Assembly: GCA_003249035.1 (NCBI GenBank)
Contig: QBMK01000007.1
Coordinates: 95,248 to 159,247, forward strand
Reading direction: 5' to 3'
DNA from: Pseudanabaena sp.
GTDB lineage: Bacteria; Cyanobacteriota; Cyanobacteriia; Pseudanabaenales; Pseudanabaenaceae
Length of the DNA stretch: 64,000 nucleotides
Of the stretch, positions 1 to 8,556 are shown piece by piece. The stretch's first letter is position 1; each line of letters begins with the position of its first letter. The notes below the pieces were generated by a model. It saw only the letters and a program-made list of their open reading frames with translations. It searched no databases and was not told the origin of the DNA. A program made the translations under genes and the position numbers.

Positions 1-1
1 G

Positions 2-1546
2 AAATATGGCAAAGGCACGAGATTCCATCCTCTAGCTGCATTGGCTCTAGAAGATTTTGTGGATGAAATTGATGACCTTAAAGCTGACAAGCATTGGAAA
101 GCTCATGTTAAAAGAATCAAGGAAATGCGGAACTATGAGCCACAGTTACCATCGACATTGCTTGCCGATTTACGAGATTACCAAATCGATGGATTTGCTT
201 GGTTAGCAAGGCTGGCGCATTGGGGTGTTGGGGCTTGCTTAGCCGATGACATGGGCTTAGGCAAAACCTTGCAATCTCTTGCCTTGATCCTCACTCGCGC
301 TCCGCAAGGTCCAACGATGATTGTCGCGCCAACTTCTGTTTGTATGAACTGGATCGGTGAAGCCGCTAAATTTGCGCCAACATTGAATGTGATTGTGTTT
401 GGTACAGGCGATCGCAAAAAGGTTCTCGACAATCTCCAGCCCTTTGATATGGTGATTTGTAGCTATGGCTTGCTCCAACAAGAAGAAGTTGGAGACATGC
501 TCGCCAAAGTCGAATGGCAGACGGTTGTACTTGATGAGGCACAAGCAATTAAGAACACGGCAACTAAGCGATCGCAAGCAGCGATGAATCTCCAAAGCGG
601 TTTCAAGCTAATCACCACTGGCACGCCAATCGAGAACCATCTCGGCGAACTTTGGAATCTATTTCGGTTTATTAACCCAGGGCTACTAGGTTCCCTTGAT
701 AATTTCAATACGAACTATGCTAACCCCATCGAGCGATCGCAGGACAAAGAAGCCCGCAATCAACTCAAAAAATTAATCCAGCCATTCATTCTCCGTCGCA
801 CTAAAAATCAAGTACTGCAAGAGCTACCATCGCGCACGGAAGTAACTCTGCAAGTGGAACTAACTAAAGAAGAACTCGCCTTTTATGAAGCCCTGCGTCG
901 TGAGGCTGTCGCAAAGCTAACTAGTACTGAGGCAAATGCCGGACAGAAACATTTACAAGTTCTCGCCGAAATCATGAAATTGCGTCGCGCCTGCTGCAAT
1001 ACCAAGCTGGTCAGACCCGATATTCCTTTGCCAAGTTCTAAGCTTCAGCTTTTCGGCGAAGTGGTTAGCGAGTTGCTGGATAATAAGCACAAGGCGCTAG
1101 TATTCAGCCAATTTGTCGATCATCTACATATCATTCGTGATTATCTCGATTCGCAAAAGATCAGCTATCAATATCTCGATGGCAGCACTCCCGCCAAAGA
1201 CCGCAAAAAGCGCGTAGAAGCTTTCCAAGCAGGTGAAGGTGACGTCTTCCTCATTAGCCTCAAAGCTGGCGGCACAGGGCTAAATCTCACTGCTGCTGAT
1301 TATGTGATTCATATGGATCCTTGGTGGAATCCTGCGGTGGAAGATCAAGCTAGCGATCGTGCCCATCGCATCGGTCAAAAGCGCCCTGTCACGATTTATC
1401 GCCTTGTTGCAAAGGGAACGATCGAGGAGAAGATTGTCGATCTACACACTCATAAGCGGGATCTGGCGGATAGCTTGCTAGAAGGTACGGATATGAGCGG
1501 CAAGGTGACGACTGATGCGTTGCTGCAATTGATTAATGAAATTTAG
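2..1546 (+). CDS. SNF2/Rad54-family DNA-dependent ATPase, C-terminal part (cut by left window edge)
   Basis: The frame is open from base 2, so the TTG at 41 is not the real start and the gene begins outside the window. About 514 residues are visible and they hold both RecA-like lobes of a Swi2/Snf2 ATPase. Motif I reads DDMGLGKT, motif II DEAQ, motif III TTGTPIENH, and the second lobe ends with the Snf2 hallmark SDRAHRIGQ. These proteins use ATP to translocate on DNA and remodel protein-DNA complexes; many bacteria and cyanobacteria carry one or two (HepA/RapA relatives), often with an N-terminal SWIM zinc finger that would lie off-window. Family assignment is firm; the cellular role is not deducible. 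Confidence 0.93.
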   Translation, partial: KYGKGTRFHPLAALALEDFVDEIDDLKADKHWKAHVKRIKEMRNYEPQLPSTLLADLRDYQIDGFAWLARLAHWGVGACLADDMGLGKTLQSLALILTRAPQGPTMIVAPTSVCMNWIGEAAKFAPTLNVIVFGTGDRKKVLDNLQPFDMVICSYGLLQQEEVGDMLAKVEWQTVVLDEAQAIKNTATKRSQAAMNLQSGFKLITTGTPIENHLGELWNLFRFINPGLLGSLDNFNTNYANPIERSQDKEARNQLKKLIQPFILRRTKNQVLQELPSRTEVTLQVELTKEELAFYEALRREAVAKLTSTEANAGQKHLQVLAEIMKLRRACCNTKLVRPDIPLPSSKLQLFGEVVSELLDNKHKALVFSQFVDHLHIIRDYLDSQKISYQYLDGSTPAKDRKKRVEAFQAGEGDVFLISLKAGGTGLNLTAADYVIHMDPWWNPAVEDQASDRAHRIGQKRPVTIYRLVAKGTIEEKIVDLHTHKRDLADSLLEGTDMSGKVTTDALLQLINEI

Positions 1547-1578
1547 GTTTAACTAATGTCAACAATGGGCTATCAGTT

Positions 1579-1655
1579 ACTGGTCAGTTAATTAGGAATG
1601 AGTGCTGAAATGTACATTTCAGCCAAACAAAAAAGGCACAAATACTTCGATCACG
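1579..1655 (+). repeat. 77-bp dispersed repeat, copy 1
   Basis: Begins actggtcagttaat and continues through gtgctgaaatg and acaaaaaaggc. Read on the opposite strand, 37119-37195 matches it at roughly four of five positions over the same length without obvious indels. Both copies lie in intergenic DNA. Probably the remnant of a common mobile element or the 3' end of a lost transposase gene. Confidence 0.6.
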
Positions 1656-1891
1656 TTTGTGGCGATCGCAACGTAAATATTGCCAATCGAACATGTCTCT
1701 AAATAAAGACAAAAAGCAAGCTTAATCATCGAACTATTTTGCCAAGGGAAACAGGAAACTTTGTCATGGCATGTCTGACGATTGATGCAAACTGCTTTCT
1801 CCCATTTTGACTTTTCACCTACTTTCCCAGATGGACGAGCGATAAATGATAATCGCTGGTTGTATGCGCAGCAACTTAGAACTGTTTATGG

Positions 1892-1934
1892 GGTTTTGAT
1901 GAAAGTATGTCAACCGCATACTTTCATCAAAACC
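1892..1934. terminator. Perfect 18-bp hairpin, 7-nt loop
   Basis: Arms ggttttgatgaaagtatg and its exact complement enclose the loop tcaaccg, and gttttttata follows. It could terminate rightward transcription, although it lies 350 bp past the SNF2 gene and just before the small gene at 2034. It belongs to the set of intergenic hairpins described in the findings. Confidence 0.6.
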
Positions 1935-2033
1935 GTTTTTTATAATGAGAATTGCTTTTGTATGAGATGAAAAATTTATCTATAAGATTGTTGATGCTAA
2001 GATATCAAGTGATATTTTGTTAGGAAACAATAT

Positions 2034-2267
2034 ATGGCAACTAGACGCAGCGATAGCGCTTTTCCCATTGGTTATAACCGAGATACTGATAGCTTGATTG
2101 AAGGAATGACTAAACGTGAATATTTTGCGATTATGATCATGCAGGGTTACACAACGGCAAATGCTAAGTTCGAAGATGAGTACCAAAAAGCACGTCTATC
2201 AGTTGCCGAAGCGGATGCCTTGATCGATATTCTTGCATACGAAGCTAATCCATTAAAACCAGAATAA
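2034..2267 (+). CDS. Small conserved-type hypothetical protein (77 aa), phage-protein-like
   Basis: ATG at 2034 is preceded by AGGA eight bases upstream, a good ribosome site. The 77-residue product contains GMTKREYFAIMIMQG followed by an acidic region and a C-terminal ADALIDIL helix. A pattern of this kind (T-R-D/E-Y-F-A...QG, then ADALI) is common in small phage-associated proteins of unknown function, but no other phage genes are present here. There is no membrane segment or signal peptide. Function unknown; real-gene status rests on the ribosome site and the plausible composition. Confidence 0.6.
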   Translation: MATRRSDSAFPIGYNRDTDSLIEGMTKREYFAIMIMQGYTTANAKFEDEYQKARLSVAEADALIDILAYEANPLKPE

Positions 2268-2354
2268 CTTTTTTTAAAATTGATACAGGGTGCAAATCTC
2301 ACCTCAGCAATTTTGCAATTTATGTGACAACTGCAACAGGTAATCAATTAATCT

Positions 2355-2915
2355 ATGTTTGCCCGATCGCTTAACAAAATCTTTAATCAAAATCCTCAAA
2401 AGCTAACTGTATATCAACTTGGCAATCCAGCTTTGAGGGAAGTTGCCAAGCCGATCGATGATGTTCATGATCGCGAAATTCAACAGTTAATTGATCAGAT
2501 GCTAGTTACCCTAAAGGATAGTAATGGGGTTGGTCTAGCCGCCCCTCAGGTTGGGCGATCGCTACAATTAGTTATTGTTGCCTCTCATCCAAATCAGCGC
2601 TATCCTCATGCGCCACAAATGGAACCAACAGCAATGATCAATCCCAAGATTATTTCTCGCTCAGGTGAAACTGAAAAAGGTTGGGAAGGTTGCCTCTCAG
2701 TGCCGATGATTCGGGGGCTTGTGTCTCGCGATCGCCAAATCGAAGTTGAATATACAGATCGGCATGGCGATCTCAAAGTTACGAGACTAACTGATTTTGT
2801 AGCAAGAATCTTTCAACACGAATATGATCATCTTGAAGGAAAAGTTTTTTTAGATCGTGTAGAAAACACTCTCGATCTTGCTACTGAAGAGGAATATCAA
2901 AAATTATGGCAGTAA
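2355..2915 (+). CDS. def: Peptide deformylase
   Basis: The 186-residue protein removes the formyl group from the initiator methionine of new proteins in the cytoplasm. All three PDF motifs are present: GVGLAAPQ (residues 58-65), EGCLSVP (111-117, Cys113 a metal ligand) and QHEYDHLEG with the HEYDH metal site at 155-159. Length is normal for the family. Its last ten bases overlap the start of the DUF2237 gene at 2906, which suggests translational coupling. No Shine-Dalgarno sequence is obvious before the ATG, as is common in cyanobacteria. Confidence 0.97.
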   Translation: MFARSLNKIFNQNPQKLTVYQLGNPALREVAKPIDDVHDREIQQLIDQMLVTLKDSNGVGLAAPQVGRSLQLVIVASHPNQRYPHAPQMEPTAMINPKIISRSGETEKGWEGCLSVPMIRGLVSRDRQIEVEYTDRHGDLKVTRLTDFVARIFQHEYDHLEGKVFLDRVENTLDLATEEEYQKLWQ

Positions 2916-3268
2916 TCAAAAATGTTTTGGGCGAAAATCTAGAGCTATGTTGCTCATCGCCTGTAACAGGATTCTATCGTGATGGATTTTGTCAAACAGG
3001 CGATCGCGACTTAGGAGTGCATGTTATTTGCGCTGAAGTCACCGATGAATTTCTTGTTTATACCAAATCTCAAGGTAACGATTTGGGGACTCCTGCGCCA
3101 ATGTTTAGTTTCCCCGGACTAAAGGCAGGCGATCGTTGGTGTTTATGTGCTTCGCGATGGAAAGAAGCACTAGAAGCTGGCTTTGCCCCACCCGTATATC
3201 TGTCCGCTACCCATGAGACAGCTTTAAAAATAGTGTCTCTTGAGCAATTACAACAACACGCAATTTAA
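2906..3268 (+). CDS. DUF2237 family protein
   Basis: A 120-residue cytosolic protein with the layout of the DUF2237 family: an N-terminal NVLGENLELCCSSP segment with adjacent cysteines 15-16, the central TGFYRDGFCQTGD, and GDRWCLCASRW. The family is widespread and its biochemical role is unknown. It starts inside the 3' end of def, so the two genes are very likely one transcription unit. Conserved cysteines could bind metal or be redox-active; that is inference. Confidence 0.88.
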   Translation: MAVIKNVLGENLELCCSSPVTGFYRDGFCQTGDRDLGVHVICAEVTDEFLVYTKSQGNDLGTPAPMFSFPGLKAGDRWCLCASRWKEALEAGFAPPVYLSATHETALKIVSLEQLQQHAI

Positions 3269-3376
3269 AAACGCACAAGACTTGCAAATCAATTCTTTTG
3301 CTCGATGCAATTTATACTAATTCCTTTTAATCAAGATCAGCTAAAAATCAGCAAGCAGAATGCGTACAATCAAAGT

Positions 3377-3976
3377 ATGAAATTTTCTACATTAGTCATA
3401 ATTGTTGGTGCGATCGCTCTTCCTTTTGCATTCTTTGCCGTAAAAAAAGCCATGTCAGCTCCGCTACCCGTTGGATTTCCTGCCCCTACGACTCACAACA
3501 CGATCGAAGTTAAGCAATATCCTGCCTATCGCTCAGGAACCTACACCTATGAAGGCAACCTAAGCGAAGCCACCAGTAATTCCTTTAACCCACTATTTCG
3601 TCATATCAGTAGTAATAATATTTCCATGACTTCCCCTGTGGAGGCACGTTACCCGATCTCTACTATCGATCAGCCTTTACAACAAGGTAAGGCAAAAGTT
3701 TCATTCTTGTACAACAATAATGAAATAAATCCCCAGCAAGTATCTTCTGATATTCAAGTTGAAGATCACCCACCGATGCTAGTTGTCAGCCTCGGCATAC
3801 AAGGAGCGTATGGCTATGGGAGCTACCCAGAACATATTGCGAAGTTAAAGCAATGGTTAGCAAATCATCCAGAGTATGAAATCGTCGGTGAGCCAAGAGA
3901 ATTTCTCTACGACTCGCCATACACTCCTTCGCCATTAAAACGCCGCGAAGTACAAATTCCCATTCGCAAGCGATAA
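3377..3976 (+). CDS. SOUL-family heme-binding-like protein, membrane-anchored
   Basis: The frame opens at 3305, but the ATG at 3377 puts a clean hydrophobic segment (FSTLVIIVGAIALPFAFFAV) directly at the N-terminus and is the likelier start, giving 199 residues. The rest is a SOUL domain: IEVKQYPAYRSGTY, then FNPLFRHISSNN and the family signature ISMTSPVEAR, and a C-terminal YEIVGEPREFLYDSP. SOUL proteins bind heme or tetrapyrroles in plants and animals; in bacteria the function is unproven. The product is probably held at a membrane facing the periplasm or lumen. A hairpin at 3991 separates it from the convergent aldo/keto reductase. Confidence 0.85.
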   Translation: MKFSTLVIIVGAIALPFAFFAVKKAMSAPLPVGFPAPTTHNTIEVKQYPAYRSGTYTYEGNLSEATSNSFNPLFRHISSNNISMTSPVEARYPISTIDQPLQQGKAKVSFLYNNNEINPQQVSSDIQVEDHPPMLVVSLGIQGAYGYGSYPEHIAKLKQWLANHPEYEIVGEPREFLYDSPYTPSPLKRREVQIPIRKR

Positions 3977-3990
3977 ATATTAAAATCCCA

Positions 3991-4037
3991 AACCAGAGTG
4001 TGAGTCGCTCGCTACGCAGGCAACTCACACTCTGGTT
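3991..4037. terminator. 15-bp hairpin between convergent genes
   Basis: Arms aaccagagtgtgagt and its complement enclose a 17-nt loop. It lies 15 bp after the SOUL gene stop and touches the end of the convergent aldo/keto reductase gene, so it can serve as a bidirectional terminator, although T tracts are weak. Confidence 0.6.
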
Positions 4038-4038
4038 G

Positions 4039-4986
4039 TTAAGGTTGCTTATTGCTTTTGAGGCGCAGTATTTCTACTTCTTCGGGTGTTAATGCCCAAC
4101 CTAAAGCACCAGCGTTTTGTTTGGCTTGATTGGCATTCTTAGCTCCAGGAATAGGAATTACGTTGCCTTGAGAAATTAGCCAATTCAAGGAAATCTGAGC
4201 GGGAGTCTTATCGTATTTTCCAGAAAGGTCTTTTAGGGTTGAGAATAGAGGTTCTAGCTTTTGTAAACCTTTAGGACTAAAGCGAGGATCAATACGTCGC
4301 GCCCCTTGAAGAGATTTCACAGTCTCAGCAGTGTATTTACCAGTTAATAAACCTTGAGCAAGCGGACTGTAGGCGAGAATAGTCACACCCAATTGTTTAG
4401 CCTTTTCGAGAACACCATTCTGTTCAATTTGTCTAGTTAATAGAGAATAAGGAACTTGATTCACAGCCAGAGGAATACCTTTTTCGGCAAGATATTGATG
4501 CGCTAAAGACATCTGAGCTGCCGAATAATTGCTCACTCCCACCGATTGAATTCTACCTTTTTTAACTTCTGTGGCGAGAACTTCCATAAAGTCTTTAGTC
4601 TTGAGTATAAATTCTAGGGGCCAGTGAATTTGATATAAGCTAATTTGTTGAGTTTGCAGACGTTCTAGGCTAGCGGTTAGAGCATCCGCGATCGCAGATC
4701 GATTCCATCGCCAAGGGAGTGGGAAATACTTGGTTGCAATCTGAACAGATTGAGAGGTTTGCTTGCAAAACTTACCAATCAGGCGTTCTGACTCGCCAAA
4801 CCCGTAAACTTCAGCAGTATCAAAAAATGTGACTCCTGCATCAACAGAAGCTTTAAATGCTTCAGCTACATCTTCTGCACCAAAATCTTTCCCATAAGCC
4901 CAAAACATGGTGTCACCCCACGCCCATGTTCCTACACCTAGGGCTGTTACAGTTGGGCCATCGGCTCCGAGCTTGATAGTTTGCAT
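4039..4986 (-). CDS. Aldo/keto reductase
   Basis: NAD(P)H-dependent oxidoreductase of the AKR superfamily, 315 residues from the ATG at 4986 (MQTIKLG). A longer frame to 5031 would run towards hairpin DNA and is unlikely to be coding. The catalytic tetrad is visible: Asp56 in FFDTAEVYG, Tyr61, Lys86 in IATKYF and His121 in YQIHWPLEF. The C-terminal cofactor part contains IPIPGAKNANQAKQNAGALGW. Family relatives in plants and cyanobacteria include pyridoxal reductase-like and chloroplast AKRs; the substrate cannot be read from sequence. It appears to be transcribed alone. Confidence 0.93.
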   Translation of the reverse strand: MQTIKLGADGPTVTALGVGTWAWGDTMFWAYGKDFGAEDVAEAFKASVDAGVTFFDTAEVYGFGESERLIGKFCKQTSQSVQIATKYFPLPWRWNRSAIADALTASLERLQTQQISLYQIHWPLEFILKTKDFMEVLATEVKKGRIQSVGVSNYSAAQMSLAHQYLAEKGIPLAVNQVPYSLLTRQIEQNGVLEKAKQLGVTILAYSPLAQGLLTGKYTAETVKSLQGARRIDPRFSPKGLQKLEPLFSTLKDLSGKYDKTPAQISLNWLISQGNVIPIPGAKNANQAKQNAGALGWALTPEEVEILRLKSNKQP

Positions 4987-5013
4987 ATGTCTTTGATTAA
5001 ACTTTTCTAAATG

Positions 5014-5096
5014 ATTATAGCAATCACCCAAAAGAGAATGGCGGCGCGAAGCGCCGCCATTCTCTTTTGGCTAACTAATTCAAGCATTGCTATAGT
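5014..5096. repeat. TATAGCAAT-bounded nested palindrome, copy 1
   Basis: An outer pair (tatagcaat near 5017 and attgctata near 5087) brackets a perfect 20-bp stem at 5028-5070 (ccaaaagagaatggcggcgc / complement) with the three-base loop gaa. The outer pair matches the ends of the elements at 11976 and 26128, while the inner stem is unrelated to theirs. It sits between two leftward genes. Confidence 0.7.
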
Positions 5097-6168
5097 TTGC
5101 AATTAGTTTGTCAAACCATTTCTCTAGGCGATCGCCCCATACTTCTAGAGAATACTCAGCTTCAAGTTGCTGGCGACAGGTAAAGCGATCGATTTGGTCT
5201 AATTTAGAAATTGCTTCAATCAAACCAGACACACTTCCCATTTCCACAAGAAATCCTGTTTTGCCATGCCGAACGATCTCAGTAAGTCCTCCAGAACGAT
5301 AGGATATTACAGGTACACCGCAGGCAAACGCCTCGATCGCAGCGTTTCCAAATGCTTCAACCCAACGTGGTGTCATTAATAAAGCACTACATTGTCCTAG
5401 TTTTTGTTGTAACCCATCCGTAGATAAAAATCCTTCATAATGAAGTTCTGCTTTAGGAAAAGATGCTTGAATATTCAGCCAATAGCTCTGATCTTGGATT
5501 AATCCAAAAATATGTAAAGGGAATCCACTTTCCTGTGCTGCCTCTACAGAGTCTTCTAGTCCTTTCTCAGGAGAGATCCGTCCAACCCATGCAAGGCTCG
5601 GTTTGTCTGGCTTAGCAACAAAATTATATTGAGTCACATCAATCCCCTTACCCATAATCATCAAGCGATCGCCATGGGTAAAAGTGTCAGCACAGGCGCG
5701 AGTATTCACCGCGATCGCATCAGGACAGAGCTGTGAGGTTTTGGACACCATCGCATCCATCACTGGGGAAAGTGACGACATACTGATCCAATGTGCGATC
5801 GGACAATTAAAAAATGGGGTCAGGTATAGAGGTAGCCAATCGTAGGCAAAGTTAAATAATAAATCGAACTGATTTTGCGATTCTCTAGCATAGCTCCACA
5901 TGTTTTCAAGAACCGAGTTTTGTGGAATGACAACTATGTCAGCACCAACTTGAGTTTGGGCTGAAGTTTGAATATTACCAGCAATTTGGGTGAGCTTTGT
6001 GACATTGGTAACTGAACCTTCTGGCGCGACGATTTCCACTTCATGCCCTTTTGCCATCAGCGCCTTAGCCGCATTTTGCAAGGTCAATTCCACGCCTCCA
6101 CCGATTCCTGATCCAAGTGCTCCCACAGGAGTAGACAAAAATAGCAATCGATAATTTTTATTAGTCAT
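5080..6168 (-). CDS. GT-B fold glycosyltransferase, family 4 type
   Basis: A 362-residue retaining glycosyltransferase. The N-terminal acceptor domain starts with LLFLSTPVGALGSGIGGGVE and the glycine-rich loop; the C-terminal nucleotide-sugar domain carries AWVGRISPEKG (about 193-203) and the E-x7-E motif, Glu271 to Glu279, in EAFGNAAIEAF. Family 4 enzymes transfer sugars from UDP- or GDP-sugars to lipids, polysaccharides or metabolites. The acceptor is unknown. It is the only glycosyltransferase here, so it is not part of a surface-polysaccharide cluster in this window. No signal peptide. Confidence 0.92.
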   Translation of the reverse strand: MTNKNYRLLFLSTPVGALGSGIGGGVELTLQNAAKALMAKGHEVEIVAPEGSVTNVTKLTQIAGNIQTSAQTQVGADIVVIPQNSVLENMWSYARESQNQFDLLFNFAYDWLPLYLTPFFNCPIAHWISMSSLSPVMDAMVSKTSQLCPDAIAVNTRACADTFTHGDRLMIMGKGIDVTQYNFVAKPDKPSLAWVGRISPEKGLEDSVEAAQESGFPLHIFGLIQDQSYWLNIQASFPKAELHYEGFLSTDGLQQKLGQCSALLMTPRWVEAFGNAAIEAFACGVPVISYRSGGLTEIVRHGKTGFLVEMGSVSGLIEAISKLDQIDRFTCRQQLEAEYSLEVWGDRLEKWFDKLIANYSNA

Positions 6169-6310
6169 AGAACCTACGCATCAATTATGAAATCTTAGGG
6201 GCAATTTATGAATCCCCCTAAGATTTACTTTTAACGAATTACAGCAATTATCCATCAAGCGGTCAAAAAAATTCTTGATTTGGGTTTGGGCGCAAAGCAC
6301 GAACTATACT

Positions 6311-7438
6311 CTATTTCATCCCGATTAAACCTTTGGTAAGTCGTTTAATGGCAGCTCCAGCGACATCGCGATAACGTAGCTCACCACAGAGGATTTTACC
6401 CATACGTTGACTGGCACTGGGGCGCTTCACTCCCATTTTGTAACCAAAACTAGGGATGCGATAGAAAATATTGGCAATGCGCTGCGCCCATACCATGTCT
6501 TCACCCCATTCCTCTTGGACTTTGAGAGTATATTGCTTGAGTGCGTCAGTGTTACCGCCGATCGCTTGATCGATCGCTTGACCTGCATACATACCAGTTA
6601 AGAGCGATGGACGAATACCTTCAGCAGTGAAAGGATCGACAATACAGGCTGATTCACCAGTAAGTAGTGCATTTTGAGTATGCAGTGGTTGATTGCCATC
6701 CCATAGACAAATCGGATGTCCAAATTGCTTCATAGAAGTAACATTAATTCCAAATTCCTGAGCATATTTAGCGGCAATCTCCTTCAGATTTTGCTTTTCG
6801 CCGCCAATAAAGGTTCCAGCACCGATGGAATATCCATCAGCTTTAGGGAAGTTCCAAATATATCCATTTTGAACGGAACCAAAATCAAAGTGAGCGGCAC
6901 TAGTATCAGGATCAGGATGTGGGGCTTCGACTTCGAGTGCTGCTCCCATGCGACGCTTACGTTCTTTAAACCCTAGCCATTTTGCCATGGAGCCTTTTGC
7001 CCCATCAGCGGCAATCACATATTTGGCTTCAAAAACATCATTTTCGGTTTTGACTAACCAGCGATCGCTTTTCCACTCAATGCCTGTAACTCCAGTATTA
7101 TCGCGAAGCTCAACCCCTAGTTTTTGGGCTTGTTGCACGAGGTAATGATCAAAAACATCGCGGCGCACCATCCAGACTGGTTCTTTAGTTTCTAGGGCGA
7201 CGAGTTCAGGATCGCCCATTTGCCATGTGTAGCGAATTTGTTGGACTGTCAAAGAAACTGCTGGCGAAAAGTCAAAGTCAAACCACTCCTGTACCATTGG
7301 CGAAACGCCACCACCACAAGGCTTATAGCGAGGCAGGCTCTCTTTTTCGAGTAACAAAACCGAACGTCCGCGTTTTGCCAAATGATAGGATGCTGAACCA
7401 CCAGATGGGCCTGCTCCCACAACAATGCAGTCGTACAT
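6311..7438 (-). CDS. Geranylgeranyl reductase family FAD-dependent oxidoreductase
   Basis: A 375-residue flavoprotein of the geranylgeranyl reductase family. The FAD motif VVGAGPSGGSAS starts at residue 6, PCGGG is at 40-44, and the second flavin motif GESACIVDPFTAEGIRPSLLTG lies near residue 265. Family members saturate isoprenoid chains of chlorophyll, tocopherol, quinones or archaeal lipids. True cyanobacterial ChlP is usually about 405 residues with a different N-terminus, so this is more likely a second paralogue than ChlP itself. It could supply a reduced prenyl chain, but no direct link to the tocopherol locus 30 kb away is shown. Confidence 0.88.
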   Translation of the reverse strand: MYDCIVVGAGPSGGSASYHLAKRGRSVLLLEKESLPRYKPCGGGVSPMVQEWFDFDFSPAVSLTVQQIRYTWQMGDPELVALETKEPVWMVRRDVFDHYLVQQAQKLGVELRDNTGVTGIEWKSDRWLVKTENDVFEAKYVIAADGAKGSMAKWLGFKERKRRMGAALEVEAPHPDPDTSAAHFDFGSVQNGYIWNFPKADGYSIGAGTFIGGEKQNLKEIAAKYAQEFGINVTSMKQFGHPICLWDGNQPLHTQNALLTGESACIVDPFTAEGIRPSLLTGMYAGQAIDQAIGGNTDALKQYTLKVQEEWGEDMVWAQRIANIFYRIPSFGYKMGVKRPSASQRMGKILCGELRYRDVAGAAIKRLTKGLIGMK

Positions 7439-7754
7439 AAGAAGAAATTGTTTTTAGGTGAAAGTACAAGAAAATCCCCTAGATTCTAACCCTAAATAGT
7501 AAAGTAACGTGCGATCGCCATTGCACATACTGAAATTTCAACTTATTAGCGACATAAATTGTCCAATTTTGAGACAATTTATGTCTCATTGAATTTTTCT
7601 TAAATCCTTAAATTGTCCCAAAGTTGAAGAATTAATTTTTATCTACATATCCTGACATTACCTACTATCCATGTCTTTTGATATCGCCCAGTTTCGGATC
7701 TGTAAGTTATTTTCGTGAAGACTTTATTTAGATAGAATCTAAGTATTTCAAAGA
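7439..7754. other. Intergenic region with a 13-bp hairpin
   Basis: A 316-bp gap between two leftward genes. The only structure seen is the palindrome gacataaattgtc / complement at 7551-7585 with a 9-nt loop. A third aattgtcc lies at 7611. No coding frame of note. Confidence 0.6.
7551..7585. repeat. 13-bp hairpin
   Basis: Perfect arms, loop caattttga. It lies downstream of the 7755-8138 gene and about 110 bp upstream of the reductase start. It may terminate the former or bind a regulator before the latter. Confidence 0.5.
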
Positions 7755-8138
7755 TTAGCTGACCTGTTGCTTGAGAAAACTTGGAATGTCAATCTGTCTT
7801 CGGGAATTCATTCGCGAGTTGTTTGTATAGAGCAGACTTTCGGATACAGCAGAGAGTATCTCAGGATCTTGAGTAGAGGATCTAACTAAATTAAGGAACA
7901 ACCTCTCAATTTTTTGCATTGACTCAATAACTCGGTGCTTAATCTTGATCTGGTCGGTAGCTGACCAGAAAAATTCAGATTCATCGACTGAGCAGTTAGT
8001 CATGAGAAGCTTAATCTCATCCATTAAATAATTCACATACATAGCACCATCTTGCGGCTGATCAAAATCATCCTGCACCAATCGAGGCTGAAATTGATGC
8101 GTATAGATAGGGGGAGTAGGGAAGGCATCACTTTGCAT
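7755..8138 (-). CDS. Hypothetical protein, downstream member of a tandem paralogous pair
   Basis: Start chosen at the ATG at 8138 because GGAG lies about six bases upstream and the longer frame would overlap the preceding gene. The 127-residue product has no signal peptide or membrane segment. Its core, VNYLMDEIKLLMTNCSVDES followed by EFFW and a helical MQKIERLFL stretch, lines up with SHLMSEIESFLLVCTYEEL plus CSFW in the upstream neighbour at 8149-8556. The two genes are 10 bp apart and clearly one operon. I recognise no family. The N-terminus is proline-rich and probably disordered. Confidence 0.65.
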   Translation of the reverse strand: MQSDAFPTPPIYTHQFQPRLVQDDFDQPQDGAMYVNYLMDEIKLLMTNCSVDESEFFWSATDQIKIKHRVIESMQKIERLFLNLVRSSTQDPEILSAVSESLLYTNNSRMNSRRQIDIPSFLKQQVS

Positions 8139-8148
8139 ATATACTCCG

Positions 8149-8556
8149 TTAATTATGTGTTGCAAGGTCGGAATTAACATTACGTCTGCGACGATCGCCT
8201 TTGTGTTTAGCTAGTTGTGTAGACAGATGCAGCTTAGGATAAGGTAAATCTGCTAAGACCTCTAAAAGTCGCGAAAAATCTCTCTGTTTACGTCTACCAC
8301 TAAGAAATTGAGGCACTTCTGATGGGTTTGTAGTTTTTTGCAAGCAATGACGGAGATTCGCGATCGCATTCCAAAAGCTACACAGCTCTTCGTAAGTACA
8401 GACTAATAAAAATGATTCGATCTCGCTCATCAAATGAGAAAAACGATCTGCAATACTAGGCCGAACATCAAACTGTGATGTTTGAGATGGTGAACTAGGT
8501 AATGAACTAGATATTACATTTAGGTGACGTTTGGGTAATTTTTTTGGGGCGCTCAT
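8149..8556 (-). CDS. Hypothetical protein, upstream member of a tandem paralogous pair
   Basis: A 135-residue soluble protein starting MSAPKKLPKRHLN, with a basic, low-complexity N-terminus, a helical core LMSEIESFLLVCTYEELCSFW, and a basic tail GDRRRRNVN. The core resembles that of the next gene, suggesting an old tandem duplication. The basic ends would suit nucleic-acid contact, but this is only inference. It is first in the leftward two-gene operon, facing a 1-kb AT-rich spacer and the divergent STAND ATPase gene. Confidence 0.65.
   Translation of the reverse strand: MSAPKKLPKRHLNVISSSLPSSPSQTSQFDVRPSIADRFSHLMSEIESFLLVCTYEELCSFWNAIANLRHCLQKTTNPSEVPQFLSGRRKQRDFSRLLEVLADLPYPKLHLSTQLAKHKGDRRRRNVNSDLATHN

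Larger units (their letters stand above)
1547..2033. other. Intergenic region without a supported gene
   Basis: This 487-bp gap holds a 77-bp segment that recurs inverted at 37119-37195, and a perfect 18-bp hairpin at 1892-1934. A 62-codon open frame (1782-1970) crosses the hairpin; it has no ribosome site and no recognisable protein, so I do not call it. Confidence 0.6.

Noticed and set aside
1782..1970. 62-codon rightward frame
   Set aside because: Spans a perfect hairpin, has no ribosome site, and gives a low-likelihood protein.
6311..7438. Chlorophyll biosynthesis gene chlP
   Set aside because: Shorter and with a different N-terminus than cyanobacterial ChlP; called only at family level.
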